From the NCBI RefSeq assembly GCF_018137965.1, contig NZ_CP073100.1, positions 1,922,001 through 1,986,000 of the forward strand: a DNA stretch of 64,000 nt, given 5' to 3'. The notes beneath the pieces were generated by a model that saw nothing but the letters and a program-made list of their open reading frames with translations, ran no database searches and was not told where the DNA came from. Source of the stretch: Luteolibacter ambystomatis. GTDB lineage: Bacteria; Verrucomicrobiota; Verrucomicrobiia; Verrucomicrobiales; Akkermansiaceae. The translations under genes and the position numbers were made by a program. This document shows, piece after piece, positions 10,622 to 18,116 of the stretch (the first letter of the stretch is position 1; each line of letters begins with the position of its first letter).

Positions 10622-11820
10622 GCCGGTTCCGGAGAGTGAGAACGTGCCTGTCGCCCGTGACAGTCCCACATCCATATCCCCACGCAGGAGGCTCGGCAAC
10701 CCCCACTTTGGCCAGCCTTCTGGCCGATCGCATCGCCCGCGAAGGCCCGGTTTCCTTCGCCGATTTCACGGCGGCCGCCCTCTACGATCCCATCCGCGGC
10801 TACTACGCCCGGGAAACCCGCCAAGTGGGGCGCGGAGGAGACTTTTTCACCAGCGTGAGCGTCGGCCCGGTCTTCGGCACCCTGCTCGCCCGGCGCTTCC
10901 TGAACTGGTGGCACCGGGCCGGACAACCGGACCGCTGGCGGATCACCGAACTCGGAGCCCACGACGGCACGCTGGCAGGCGACGTGCTCGATGCCCTGCT
11001 GGCGATGGATGCACGTGCCTTCGGGACGGTGGAATACGCCATCATCGAACCGCTGCCCACCCTCGCCGCCGCCCAATCCGCCGCACTGGCGAGATTCGCC
11101 GGGCACTACCGAACCGTCCGGGAGGTCACGGAGCTCGCTCCCTTGCCCGGCATGGTCTTCGGCAATGAACTGCTCGATGCCCTGCCCTTCCACGTCATTG
11201 AACGCCACGGCGGTTCATGGCACGAGAGCATGGTCACCATTTCAAACGATGGATTCCAATGGGATGCATCTTCCCAATGGGGAGGTCCGGTGCCTGAAAC
11301 CTCCGCCCCGCTGCCGGATGGCTATCGTACGGAAATCCGGACCAACTACCGGGAACTCCTGGAACCACTGGCCCGAACTCTCGACCACGGCCTGATGCTG
11401 TGGATCGACTATGGCTTTGCCCGCCCGGAATACTATCTCCCGGAAAGAACCCGCGGCACCTTGCGAACCTTTTCCCGGCATCGGGCGGGCGATGATCCGC
11501 TGGATTCCCCCGGGGAGCGGGACATCACCGCCCACGTCGATTTCACTGCGGTGGCGGAAACGGCTCTCGCGCTGGGCATGACTCCCTGTGAATTCCGCGA
11601 CCAAGGTGCCTGGCTCACCCGCCTCGCCGGGCCTTGGCTTCAGGAGCAGGAACAACAGCCCGATCCCGCCGCGATCCGCCAATTCCAAACGCTCATCCAT
11701 CCCGCCCACCTCGGCGCACGCTTCCATGCGTTGGAGCTGGCGGTCAGAGAGCCGGTCGAGGAATCCGCCCGGACCCAAGCCGTCGCGAGATTGGCACTGG
11801 CTCCTCTGCAACGTAGCTGA
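10615..11820 (+). CDS. MidA/NDUFAF7-family SAM-dependent methyltransferase
   Basis: A 401-residue frame. The family hallmark LYDPIRGYYAR, followed by GGDFFTSVSVGPVFGTLLARR, and the SAM-binding strand ITELGAHDGTLAGDVL are clear, as are VFGNELLDALPFHV and WIDYGFAR downstream. Relatives methylate an arginine of a respiratory complex I subunit in mitochondria; the bacterial substrate is generally unknown. The first 25-30 residues look non-conserved, and the ATG at 10615 overlaps the divergent PBP start, so a downstream GTG (10657) or TTG (10708, after an AGGAGG at 10686) may be the real start. Confidence 0.88.
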   Translation: MPCRFRRVRTCLSPVTVPHPYPHAGGSATPTLASLLADRIAREGPVSFADFTAAALYDPIRGYYARETRQVGRGGDFFTSVSVGPVFGTLLARRFLNWWHRAGQPDRWRITELGAHDGTLAGDVLDALLAMDARAFGTVEYAIIEPLPTLAAAQSAALARFAGHYRTVREVTELAPLPGMVFGNELLDALPFHVIERHGGSWHESMVTISNDGFQWDASSQWGGPVPETSAPLPDGYRTEIRTNYRELLEPLARTLDHGLMLWIDYGFARPEYYLPERTRGTLRTFSRHRAGDDPLDSPGERDITAHVDFTAVAETALALGMTPCEFRDQGAWLTRLAGPWLQEQEQQPDPAAIRQFQTLIHPAHLGARFHALELAVREPVEESARTQAVARLALAPLQRS

Positions 11821-12026
11821 AGTCGTAAGACTTCAGGCTGGGAGGACTCTCCCTATTCCCGAGAGGGAGTATCGAAACCTCCTTCGTCCCATTGGGACGA
11901 AGGAGCTTCACCCGGGGTTTCGGTACACCCTCTGAGACTCCAATTCGGAGCGGTCGAAGGAGGACTGGAAGTGTGGGGAACTGCCTATGTTCGCCCCGCC
12001 CGAGGTCTCACGACTCCGGCTACACG
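11812..12026. repeat. Dispersed inverted repeat, AGTCGTGAGACTTC family, copy 1
   Basis: Two inverted arms related to GTAGCNGGAGTCGTGAGAC flank a 150 bp spacer: GTAGCTGAAGTCGTAAGACTT at the left and the complementary form ending CACGACTCCGGCTAC near 12026. The same arms occur at 19064-19204, 30958-31172 and 32500-32524. It fills the gap between the methyltransferase gene and the RHH gene, which converge here. There is no coding potential. Confidence 0.75.
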
Positions 12027-12029
12027 TCT

Positions 12030-12377
12030 TCAAGACGCATTCAGCAGTTTCCGCAGCAACGAATCCGCGCCCTTCTCGATCGCCTCATTGTCGTCGCTGC
12101 CGAGCGTATCCTTCACCCACTGGCGGAACGACTGTGGCTTCGCCGGTTCCCCGGACTCCGCCAGCTCCCGGATCTCCTGGATCACCCGTTCGCGGTCCTT
12201 CGTCGGCAGCGCCAGAATCCGGGCGGTCAGCGGAAAATCCCCACCGCACAGCCCGTGATAGAGCGCCAGATGCCGGATCACCTCGGACCGTGAAATCCCC
12301 AATCGCGATGCCGTGGCGTCGAGAATGCGTTTTTCATCGTTCGAAATGTAAAGAGAGACCCGTGAGAACCCTGACAT
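12030..12377 (-). CDS. Ribbon-helix-helix-like small DNA-binding protein
   Basis: A 115-residue protein whose first 45 residues (SRVSLYISNDEKRILDATASRLGISRSEVIRHLAL) have the strand-helix-helix pattern of RHH/CopG-type regulators, with a GISRSEVIRH turn. The C-terminal half is charged and helical. RHH proteins bind DNA as dimers and are often autoregulators or antitoxins, but no toxin gene is adjacent. An inverted repeat GTTC-ATTA-GAAC lies at 12458-12469, about 80 bases upstream, and could be an operator. The RHH call comes from sequence pattern only. Confidence 0.72.
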   Translation of the reverse strand: MSGFSRVSLYISNDEKRILDATASRLGISRSEVIRHLALYHGLCGGDFPLTARILALPTKDRERVIQEIRELAESGEPAKPQSFRQWVKDTLGSDDNEAIEKGADSLLRKLLNAS

Positions 12378-12473
12378 GCACGTTGGATACTTTAGAACTG
12401 CGTAGTTTGTGAAGGAAGGAGTTACCGTTTTCCTTCATCTTTCGCAAGCACAATACTGTTCATTAGAACAAAT

Positions 12474-13187
12474 TCATGCTATCTGGGAACGCAGCCGCAC
12501 CTCCTCCGTCTCCTTCTTCCCCAACTCCAGAAGGCGGGCGGAAAGCGCGGGAACCCGATAGAAATAGTCCAACAGATCCTCCGCGATCTCCCGCACCAGC
12601 AGGCACGCCTCCTCGGTTGGTTCGCCATCGGAATCGAAGTGCGGTCCGAGCGTCCCCGCGAAGCGCAATGCATGGGCGAGATTCTTCAAAGGCTGCCGGA
12701 ATTCCTCCTGATCCGCGAGGTGCTCGATCTGCCCGGCCAGATGACGCACGGAGTCCGTGGCCTTCATCGGCTGCCGGCAGATCCCTTCCAGCAAGCGCCG
12801 CAGCGAAGCCGATCCCGGCGAATAAAGCGCATTGTTCAGGCACTCCACCGCATCCTGATAGGCCCGCTGGATGGAGGCAGGCGCGTTTTCATACTCCTTC
12901 GCATCATCCTTGGCGGACAGCTCCATCAGACAGTGGATCTCCCCCGCTCCCGCGAAGGAGGTTTCCTTGTCATGAGGATCGAGCACGAAAACTTTCGCCC
13001 GGTGCTCGCAGGAGTTGCACGTCATGACTCCCACCAGACAAGCGTGATCCCCCGCCTCCGCCCACGCTCCGCAATCGAACGATGTCCGCTCGGGACAATG
13101 GGCACAGCGCACGCGGATGATCTGCGGGACATGATAGTCCCCGAAAACCGTCCAACGGCGCACCGCCTCGATCGCGATCTTTTGCAT
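12474..13187 (-). CDS. DUF4145-like protein with N-terminal zinc ribbon
   Basis: A 237-residue protein; the ATG at 13187 (MQKIAIEAV) is chosen because it sits 11 bases after the upstream DUF2239 stop. Cys pairs CAHC and CNSC (residues about 27-30 and 57-60) form a zinc ribbon; the remainder is helical and resembles DUF4145 (AYQDAVECLNNALYSPGSASLRRLLEGICRQ). DUF4145 domains occur in restriction and defence-associated proteins and alone. No endonuclease motif is seen here. It is probably co-transcribed with the DUF2239 gene. Confidence 0.8.
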   Translation of the reverse strand: MQKIAIEAVRRWTVFGDYHVPQIIRVRCAHCPERTSFDCGAWAEAGDHACLVGVMTCNSCEHRAKVFVLDPHDKETSFAGAGEIHCLMELSAKDDAKEYENAPASIQRAYQDAVECLNNALYSPGSASLRRLLEGICRQPMKATDSVRHLAGQIEHLADQEEFRQPLKNLAHALRFAGTLGPHFDSDGEPTEEACLLVREIAEDLLDYFYRVPALSARLLELGKKETEEVRLRSQIA

Positions 13188-13198
13188 GATCCTGCATA

Positions 13199-13786
13199 TC
13201 AGGAAGACATGGGTGGAGTCGATGAGGAAAAGCCCGGCTCCCACGCGCCCGCCGCCAGCTTTTCCGTGTATTCGCGCAAGTCGACCGGCCAACCGGCAAG
13301 GTGGCTGCTGAAAGCGCCCCGGTTTCCGGCAAACAACGCACGCGTCGCTTCCTCGTATCCCGGCAGATCCCCCGCCGCCGCGAGCATGAATTGATAGGCT
13401 GCTTCCTTCGCCGCCCGCATGCCGTCCGCGCCCACATTCGCGCGGCGCGCCTCTTCCACCAGTTTGCGCAGAGCCACCGAGGCCCCACCCGGTTGGCTGG
13501 AGAGCCAGTCCCAGTGCCGCGGCAGCAGCGTGACCTCCCGGGCCACCACCCCGAGCTTCGGGCGACCGCGCCCGGCCCGCACCGACCCTCCCTCCACGCC
13601 CTCCGGCGACTCCCGCAGATCCAGGTCCACCTGCTTGCCCGAGACATCCTCGAACACCATCGGCATTCTCTCCGCCCCGCCGTCCGCGTTCATCCGCTCT
13701 TTCAAAGCAAGGACCACCGAACGCCGATCCCCGGCAGCAATCCGGATTCCACCGACGAAGGCGGTAAAGTTGTCTTCATTCATCAT
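13199..13786 (-). CDS. DUF2239 family protein
   Basis: A 195-residue protein. The pattern TAFVGGIRIAAGDRRSVVLALKE at the N-terminus, the central GRGRPKLGVVAREVTLLPRHWDWL and AYQFMLAAAGDLPGYEEATRALFAG are characteristic of DUF2239. The GRPKLG-x-x-x-REVTLLPRHW stretch resembles a small DNA- or nucleotide-binding segment, but no function is established. Two adjacent Met codons (13786, 13783) are possible starts. Direct repeats with the core ACCCGGAT lie immediately upstream (13794-13844). Confidence 0.88.
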   Translation of the reverse strand: MMNEDNFTAFVGGIRIAAGDRRSVVLALKERMNADGGAERMPMVFEDVSGKQVDLDLRESPEGVEGGSVRAGRGRPKLGVVAREVTLLPRHWDWLSSQPGGASVALRKLVEEARRANVGADGMRAAKEAAYQFMLAAAGDLPGYEEATRALFAGNRGAFSSHLAGWPVDLREYTEKLAAGAWEPGFSSSTPPMSS

Positions 13787-13793
13787 GAGAGAT

Positions 13794-13844
13794 TTTTTAC
13801 CCGGATATAATTACCCCGCAAGTATTTTTACCCGGATTTTAATT
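13794..13844 (-). promoter_or_regulatory. Pair of direct repeats upstream of the DUF2239 gene
   Basis: TTTTTACCCGGATATAATT (13794-13812) is followed by TTTTTACCCGGATTTTAATT (13825-13844). The two copies are offset by 31 bp, close to three helical turns, in a notably AT-rich patch between the divergent DUF2239 and M28-like genes. This arrangement fits a binding site for a regulator or a duplicated promoter element. The bound protein is unknown. Confidence 0.55.
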
Positions 13845-13897
13845 CACCATCTGTTTACCGCACTTGCCCCCCGGCCACGCGGAGGCGAGAAACCCGC

Positions 13898-14845
13898 ATG
13901 GAGGACGCGCTGGAGCCTGTGAAAAAGAGCCGTTGGGTGGTGGTGTTGCTGTGGTTGGTCCCGGCTTGGCTGCTGGTTTCTGCATCAGGCGCGATCTGGA
14001 TGTATTTCCAATCGAAGAAGGAGCAGGAGCGGAAGGAGAGCATCAAGTTCGCCCGCGCCGTGTCCGCCAAATCCATCGCGGATGACCTCCAGAAGCTCGC
14101 CAAGGTCATCGGCCCGCGCCATCCGGCCGCAAACGAAGGCATCGGCCTCACCCGTGCCGCCGCGTGGATCGAAGGCAATCTCGGTCCCTCCAACACCGGC
14201 TACGCGGTGAAGCAAATCCCCGGCCCCGCCCAATGGCCGGTCCTGCAAATCGACCTCCGCGGCACCGATGACGATGCACCGGCGCTATGGATCGTCTCCG
14301 CCTACGATACGCCGCAGGATGAAAAGGCCGGTGACGCGACACACGCGGCCGCAGTCGTGGCCCAGATCGCCGCCGCGCAGGCCCTGGCCGGAGAAACCTT
14401 CGCCCCCACGCTCCATTTCGTCTTCCTGCCCCACGGCAATGAAACCCGGTCCGGCCGTGATCCCTTCGCGCCTCCCCAGGGCGACGAAGCCTCCCGGAAG
14501 GCGGCGGACGACCGCCGGAACGCCTGCATCGCCAAGCTCAAGACCATGATCCACGATGCCGGACCCGCGCTTTCCATCCTCCTCCTCGAGGACATGAACG
14601 GCGGGCAGTTCGTGAATGTCTCCACGCCAGATACGGTGAATCCCGTACTTTCCATCGTGCCCTCCTCCTTCGGCACGCGTTCGCCGTGGGATTCCAATCA
14701 CATCAGCGTCAGGACGCTGTGCGACGCCCGCCTCCCCGCCGTGCGCGTTTCCGCCAGTGCCGCGGAAGAACCGGATGAAGACCCGCTCGCGCTGGTGTCC
14801 GGACAGCTCGTCGAACTGATCCGCCGTCTCGCGACGAAAAAGTAA
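13898..14845 (+). CDS. Membrane-anchored M28-peptidase-like protein, metal ligands not conserved
   Basis: A 315-residue protein with an N-terminal membrane helix (residues 12-34, WVVVLLWLVPAWLLVSASGAIWMYF). The periplasmic part follows the order of M28 aminopeptidases: an N-terminal IGPRHPAANEGIGLTRAAAWI, then LWIVSAYDTPQDEKAGDATHAAAVVAQIAAAQAL and LHFVFLPHGNE. Where active M28 enzymes have AHYD, GANDNASG and FxxxEE, this protein has SAYD, GDATHA and FLPHGNE, so zinc ligands appear lost. It may be a non-catalytic fold relative. The assignment is by pattern and is tentative. Confidence 0.72.
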   Translation: MEDALEPVKKSRWVVVLLWLVPAWLLVSASGAIWMYFQSKKEQERKESIKFARAVSAKSIADDLQKLAKVIGPRHPAANEGIGLTRAAAWIEGNLGPSNTGYAVKQIPGPAQWPVLQIDLRGTDDDAPALWIVSAYDTPQDEKAGDATHAAAVVAQIAAAQALAGETFAPTLHFVFLPHGNETRSGRDPFAPPQGDEASRKAADDRRNACIAKLKTMIHDAGPALSILLLEDMNGGQFVNVSTPDTVNPVLSIVPSSFGTRSPWDSNHISVRTLCDARLPAVRVSASAAEEPDEDPLALVSGQLVELIRRLATKK

Positions 14846-14909
14846 CTTTTCGCATAAAAACGTCTTGCGCGGCCGGGTCGGTGCCGCATACAACGCGCCC
14901 GCACCTCAC

Positions 14910-14985
14910 GGGGCATTAGCTCAGTTGGTAGAGCGCCTGCATGGCATGCAGGAGGTCAGCGGTTCGAACCCGCTATGCTCCACCA
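14910..14985 (+). tRNA. tRNA-Ala (anticodon GGC)
   Basis: A 76-base cloverleaf: acceptor GGGGCAT pairs with ATGCTCC, the D arm is GCTCAGTTGGTAGAGC, the anticodon stem CCTGC/GCAGG encloses ATGGCAT with anticodon GGC, and the T arm contains GGTTCGAACC. The 3' CCA is encoded. Confidence 0.97.
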
Positions 14986-15173
14986 TCCTTCTCTTCCGAT
15001 CGTTTCGGAAATCAGGATGGACCCCGTTGAATGAGGCACCCGATCGAATCCGGTCCGCTTTTCTTTCTCTTGCCGCACGCGTATTCGCGCGGCGGGACCA
15101 CGATCACCAGCATCGACCTTCCAACCCGATGCCTGACTTCTTTCTATGCCCCGGCAGGAGCAAAGACGCCCCC

Positions 15174-15371
15174 TCACGGATAGCGCGTCATGAAAAGCAA
15201 CAGGCCCAGCGGCCCGAGTGCCAACCCCCATGCCGCTCCCGACCACCCCATATCCCGGGGACGCCCCAGGAAATATCCTCCCACCGTCGAGACCGCGATG
15301 GTCACCAGCCAGCACTCCAAAAGGATGATCAACACGCGCCGCCGTATATCATCATCACGGATGACCCGCAA
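15174..15371 (-). CDS. Possible small membrane protein (65 aa)
   Basis: The 470 bp between tRNA-Ala and the next gene holds this frame, which would use a TTG start. The product has a charged N-terminus (RVIRDDDIRRR) and two hydrophobic segments (VLIILLECWLVTIAVSTVGGYFL and WGLALGPLGLLLFM), a believable small two-helix membrane protein. A purine-rich GGGAGGG lies about 12 bases upstream. There is no homologue I can name; it may be spurious. The rest of this interval (14986-15173) shows nothing. Confidence 0.4.
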   Translation of the reverse strand: MRVIRDDDIRRRVLIILLECWLVTIAVSTVGGYFLGRPRDMGWSGAAWGLALGPLGLLLFMTRYP

Positions 15372-15390
15372 GTCCCCTCAACCCTCCCCA

Positions 15391-15438
15391 AAACAAAAGC
15401 GGGCTTCCCCTTCCATTGTCCGGAAAAGAAAGCCCGCT
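15391..15438 (-). terminator. Rho-independent terminator of the 69-aa gene
   Basis: On the minus strand a stem AGCGGGCTT/AAGCCCGCT closes a roughly 23-base loop and is followed by TTTGTTTTGG. It begins 18 bases after the stop of the small gene at 15457-15666, a normal terminator position. Confidence 0.75.
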
Positions 15439-15456
15439 GGAAATTTCAGCGCGATC

Positions 15457-15666
15457 TCACTTGTCGCCGAACAAGCCCTTCAACCCGCCGACGATGCCGC
15501 CGAGCGCGCTGAGGTCCGGCATCTGGCCGGCCATGACCTGGTCGAGCATTCCCTGGTATTCGCCGGGGATCTTCGCCTTGATGAAATCCACCACGGCCTG
15601 GATGGCCTGCTGGGCTTGCTCCTGGCTGAGGCCGAGCCCGGTGAGTTTGTCTTCGAGTTCTTTCAT
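15457..15666 (-). CDS. Small conserved helical protein (69 aa)
   Basis: The reading frame is open further, but the ATG at 15666 (MKELEDKLTGLGLSQEQAQQAI) is taken as start because the rest is an amphipathic helical protein ending in a Gly-rich tail (ALGGIVGGLKGLFGDK). The sequence pattern recalls small proteins of environmental bacteria with a two-helix domain and a glycine-rich C-terminus. Function unknown. A good terminator follows. Confidence 0.7.
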   Translation of the reverse strand: MKELEDKLTGLGLSQEQAQQAIQAVVDFIKAKIPGEYQGMLDQVMAGQMPDLSALGGIVGGLKGLFGDK

Positions 15667-15866
15667 GACGATGTGGGTGCGGGTTGGTTCGAATGGGAAA
15701 TGAAATGATGACCGCGGAGATACCACTCTCCACGATCGGTCAGGATTGCTAGCGCAAGATGGTGCGGAATTCCAACAAAACCCTGTTCCCGCCATCACAA
15801 TCGCCGTTCCCCTTCCAGCCCGGTTGACCCGTGGCGGAAATCTGTCATAGCTTCCCCCCCACGAAG

Positions 15867-15951
15867 GCCGGGATGGCGGAATTGGTAGACGCGCCTGACT
15901 TAGGATCAGGAGCCGCAAGGCGTGCAGGTTCGAGCCCTGTTCCCGGTACCA
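15867..15951 (+). tRNA. tRNA-Leu (anticodon TAG)
   Basis: An 85-base class II tRNA: acceptor GCCGGGA pairs with TCCCGGT (one G-U), anticodon stem CCTGA/TCAGG encloses CTTAGGA with anticodon TAG, there is a short variable arm, the T-loop is GGTTCGAGCC, and CCA is encoded. Confidence 0.97.
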
Positions 15952-16021
15952 TCACCCGTCGAGAGACTGGACAATGCCCCGATATTCCGGAGGCCAACTC
16001 AGGCCCTGGGTATCTTCGCAC

Positions 16022-16178
16022 GTAGTTCCTCCTTCAGGAGGGCGTCTTGCACCTCATTTGTTCTCCACGGCTGCCAGATCCCGGGAGCTCCTGACAACGT
16101 CATGAAGGAAAGCTCCACTCATTTGGCTGCTGCAACGCCCGATCAACGTTGGAGACACCCTCCTGAAGGAGGAACTAC
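16022..16178. repeat. Dispersed inverted repeat, GGAGGAACTAC family, copy 1
   Basis: Left arm GTAGTTCCTCCTTCAGGAGG (16022-) and right arm CCTCCTGAAGGAGGAACTAC (ending 16178) are perfect inverses about 115 bp apart, between tRNA-Leu and the 3' end of pssA. Each arm also contains its own palindrome CCTCCTTCAGGAGG. Related copies are at 17972-18041, 39161-39181 and 40123-40191. Confidence 0.85.
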
Positions 16179-16205
16179 ATGCGAAGATGCGCTTCAGAAT
16201 CCCCT

Positions 16206-17099
16206 TTAGCTCGGACTCAGCGGAGTCGTATCCTCCGGCCCGTCATCGTCATCGATGTCCTCATCCACCGAGGACTCGATCTCGCGGCGCAGGCGCTTCG
16301 AGATGAGCGGACGCACGAGACCATAGATCAGATACATGCTGAACAGCACCACCGGCATCACGTAGCGGAACTTCACCGTCACCACGATCAACACCGCCGC
16401 CAGCACGATCGCCCACAGCGTGCTGCGCGTGCGCAGGTCCACCTTCTTGAAGCTCGGATAGCGCACGTCGCTGATCATCAGCACGGACAGGCACAGCATC
16501 GCGCCCGCCAGGCCGTATTTCCAGAAACCCAGCTCGCGGTCCGTGCGGTAGAGATCGATGATCAGGAACGTCAGCGAGGCGATGAAACCCGCCGCCATCG
16601 GGATTGGGATGCCGCGGAACTCCGCCTTGTCGCCCGGCTTTTTCGGCAGCAGCGCGAGGCAGTTGAAGCGCGCCAGGCGCATCGCCCCGCACAGCAGATA
16701 CACGAAAGCGAGGATCCAGCCCACATTGGCCGGCAGCGGAAACAGCACCGCCTTCGATACCAGCATCGCCGGTGCCATGCCGAAGGACACGATGTCCGCC
16801 AGCGAATCGAACTCCCGCCCGAACGGCGAATCCTGTCCGCCCAACCGCGCCAGACGACCGTCCAACAGGTCGAACAAACACGAGCCGAAGATCAGCAGGA
16901 TGGCATACTCATAGTACTGCCGGGACACCTCGTAGTACTCCTTCGCCATCAGCGCGCCATCGCCGGAGACCCGCTGGACCTCCAGCAAGCCCTTGAAAAT
17001 CATCAGCACCGCGAAGAATCCGCACGCCAGATTGCCCGCCGTCATCAGGTTCGGCAGGAAGTAGATCTTCGGTTCGTCCGGGTCTCTCTCGCGGGGCAT
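16206..17099 (-). CDS. pssA: CDP-diacylglycerol-serine O-phosphatidyltransferase
   Basis: A 297-residue integral membrane enzyme. The CDP-alcohol phosphatidyltransferase motif DGxxARx8GxxxDxxxD is complete (DGRLARLGGQDSPFGREFDSLAD, about residues 82-104). The N-terminal YFLPNLMTAGNLACGFFAV matches the PssA type II N-terminus, and several hydrophobic helices follow. It makes phosphatidylserine from CDP-diacylglycerol and serine, the precursor of phosphatidylethanolamine. No decarboxylase gene is adjacent. An ATG at 17099 gives a normal start. PssA is favoured over PgsA by the N-terminal sequence. Confidence 0.9.
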   Translation of the reverse strand: MPRERDPDEPKIYFLPNLMTAGNLACGFFAVLMIFKGLLEVQRVSGDGALMAKEYYEVSRQYYEYAILLIFGSCLFDLLDGRLARLGGQDSPFGREFDSLADIVSFGMAPAMLVSKAVLFPLPANVGWILAFVYLLCGAMRLARFNCLALLPKKPGDKAEFRGIPIPMAAGFIASLTFLIIDLYRTDRELGFWKYGLAGAMLCLSVLMISDVRYPSFKKVDLRTRSTLWAIVLAAVLIVVTVKFRYVMPVVLFSMYLIYGLVRPLISKRLRREIESSVDEDIDDDDGPEDTTPLSPS

Positions 17100-17221
17100 C
17101 TTGAGGGACTATTCCCATAGGACCGGACCAGGAGACAGTAAAAACCCAAATGCCGGACAGGAAATCCTCAACCTCCCCGGGCACTGGGTAGTATCATCCG
17201 GGAGAGACCAGGACGCTCCTC

Positions 17222-17320
17222 TTACGACCTCGAAGAGGTTGCGGACAATAGCCGGAGTGTCGCGAAGCGACCTCCGGACCATGCGGCCCTTTCCATATTT
17301 TCTTCGACCCTGAAGGGGTC
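17222..17320. repeat. Dispersed hairpin repeat, GTCGCGAAGCGAC family, copy 1
   Basis: The 315 bp between pssA and the rhodanese-like gene holds this element. It starts with ACCTCGAAGAGGT and carries a strong hairpin at 17252-17277 (CCGGAG-T-GTCGC-GAA-GCGAC-CTCCGG), followed by GACCCTGAAGGGGTC. A second copy is at 38784-38990. There is no open frame of interest. Confidence 0.78.
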
Positions 17321-17414
17321 GCCCCCCGGTGGATCGGTCGGGATCTCGTATTTTTCCAATCCCCTGTCCAATATTCGCGGTTCAAATCCGCCGGTAGGGT
17401 ATTAGCCTACGCTC

Positions 17415-17963
17415 ATGGCGCAGCCGCAGATCACAGCCGATACGAAGATGGGGGACATCATGGACGCCCTCCCCGGAGCGCGCCGTGCCCTCTTCGCCCG
17501 CTATCATCTCGGCGGCTGCTCGAGCTGCGCCTTCTCCAATGACGAGACGCTCGCGGAACTCTGCCTGCGCGCGGAAAACCTGCCCGTGGATGAGGTCATC
17601 GCCCATCTGCTGGACAGCCACCAGCACGACCTCGCCATGCTGGTCGAACCGGTGGACGCGAAGACCCGCCTCGACTCCTCCGCCCCGCCGCGCCTCATCG
17701 ATATCCGCACACGCGAGGAATTCGAGGCCGTCGCCGTGCCCGGTTCCGAGTTCTTCACCCAGGAACTCCAGCAACAGCTCTTCGCCGGAGATCCCGCCAC
17801 CGTTGTCTTCCTCATCGACCACACCGGCCGCAATGCCCTCGACATGGTCGCCTGGTTCCGTGGCCACGGGCTGAAGGAAACCTACGCCATCACCGGCGGC
17901 ATCGATGCCTGGAGCCGGGACGTGGACAAATCCTTGCCGCGTTACCGCGTCGAGATGGAGTGA
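17415..17963 (+). CDS. Redox-disulfide (DUF1858-like) plus rhodanese-like protein lacking the active Cys
   Basis: A 182-residue protein. The N-terminal 70 residues have the DUF1858 layout with a CxxC pair (C35, C38 in LGGCSSCAF). The C-terminal part is a rhodanese fold: LIDIRTREEFEAVAVPGSEFF and a final ITGGIDAWSRDVDKSLPRY. In the catalytic loop, expected as C-x-x-G-x-R, the sequence reads DHTGRNA, so the sulfur-carrying Cys is replaced by Asp. It is therefore unlikely to be a sulfurtransferase; the CxxC could still bind metal or cycle as a disulfide. Confidence 0.85.
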   Translation: MAQPQITADTKMGDIMDALPGARRALFARYHLGGCSSCAFSNDETLAELCLRAENLPVDEVIAHLLDSHQHDLAMLVEPVDAKTRLDSSAPPRLIDIRTREEFEAVAVPGSEFFTQELQQQLFAGDPATVVFLIDHTGRNALDMVAWFRGHGLKETYAITGGIDAWSRDVDKSLPRYRVEME

Positions 17964-17971
17964 TCTTCGTA

Positions 17972-18041
17972 CGTAGTTCCTCCTTCAGGAGGGCGTCTGA
18001 AGCATCGTTGCCCTACCCCGCCCTCCTGAAGGAGGAACTAC
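17972..18041. repeat. Dispersed inverted repeat, GGAGGAACTAC family, copy 2
   Basis: Arms GTAGTTCCTCCTTCAGGAGG and CCTCCTGAAGGAGGAACTAC are separated by about 30 bp and could form a very stable hairpin just 3' of the rhodanese-like gene. It may act in mRNA stability or termination. Confidence 0.85.
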
Positions 18042-18116
18042 AAACCCAGACAGGACCCTCCTTGCAAGGAGCCGCGCGATCATGCTGTATCGGCAGCGCA
18101 CGTTTGCCCTCAGTCC

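Noticed and set aside
11892-12293. Plus-strand frame of 133 codons between the methyltransferase and DUF4145 genes
   Set aside because: It runs through a dispersed repeat and antisense to the RHH-like gene; there is no start signal or motif.
16179-17120. Plus-strand frame of 313 codons over pssA
   Set aside because: pssA has the complete CDP-alcohol phosphotransferase motif on the minus strand; the plus frame is Gln/His/Arg-rich shadow.
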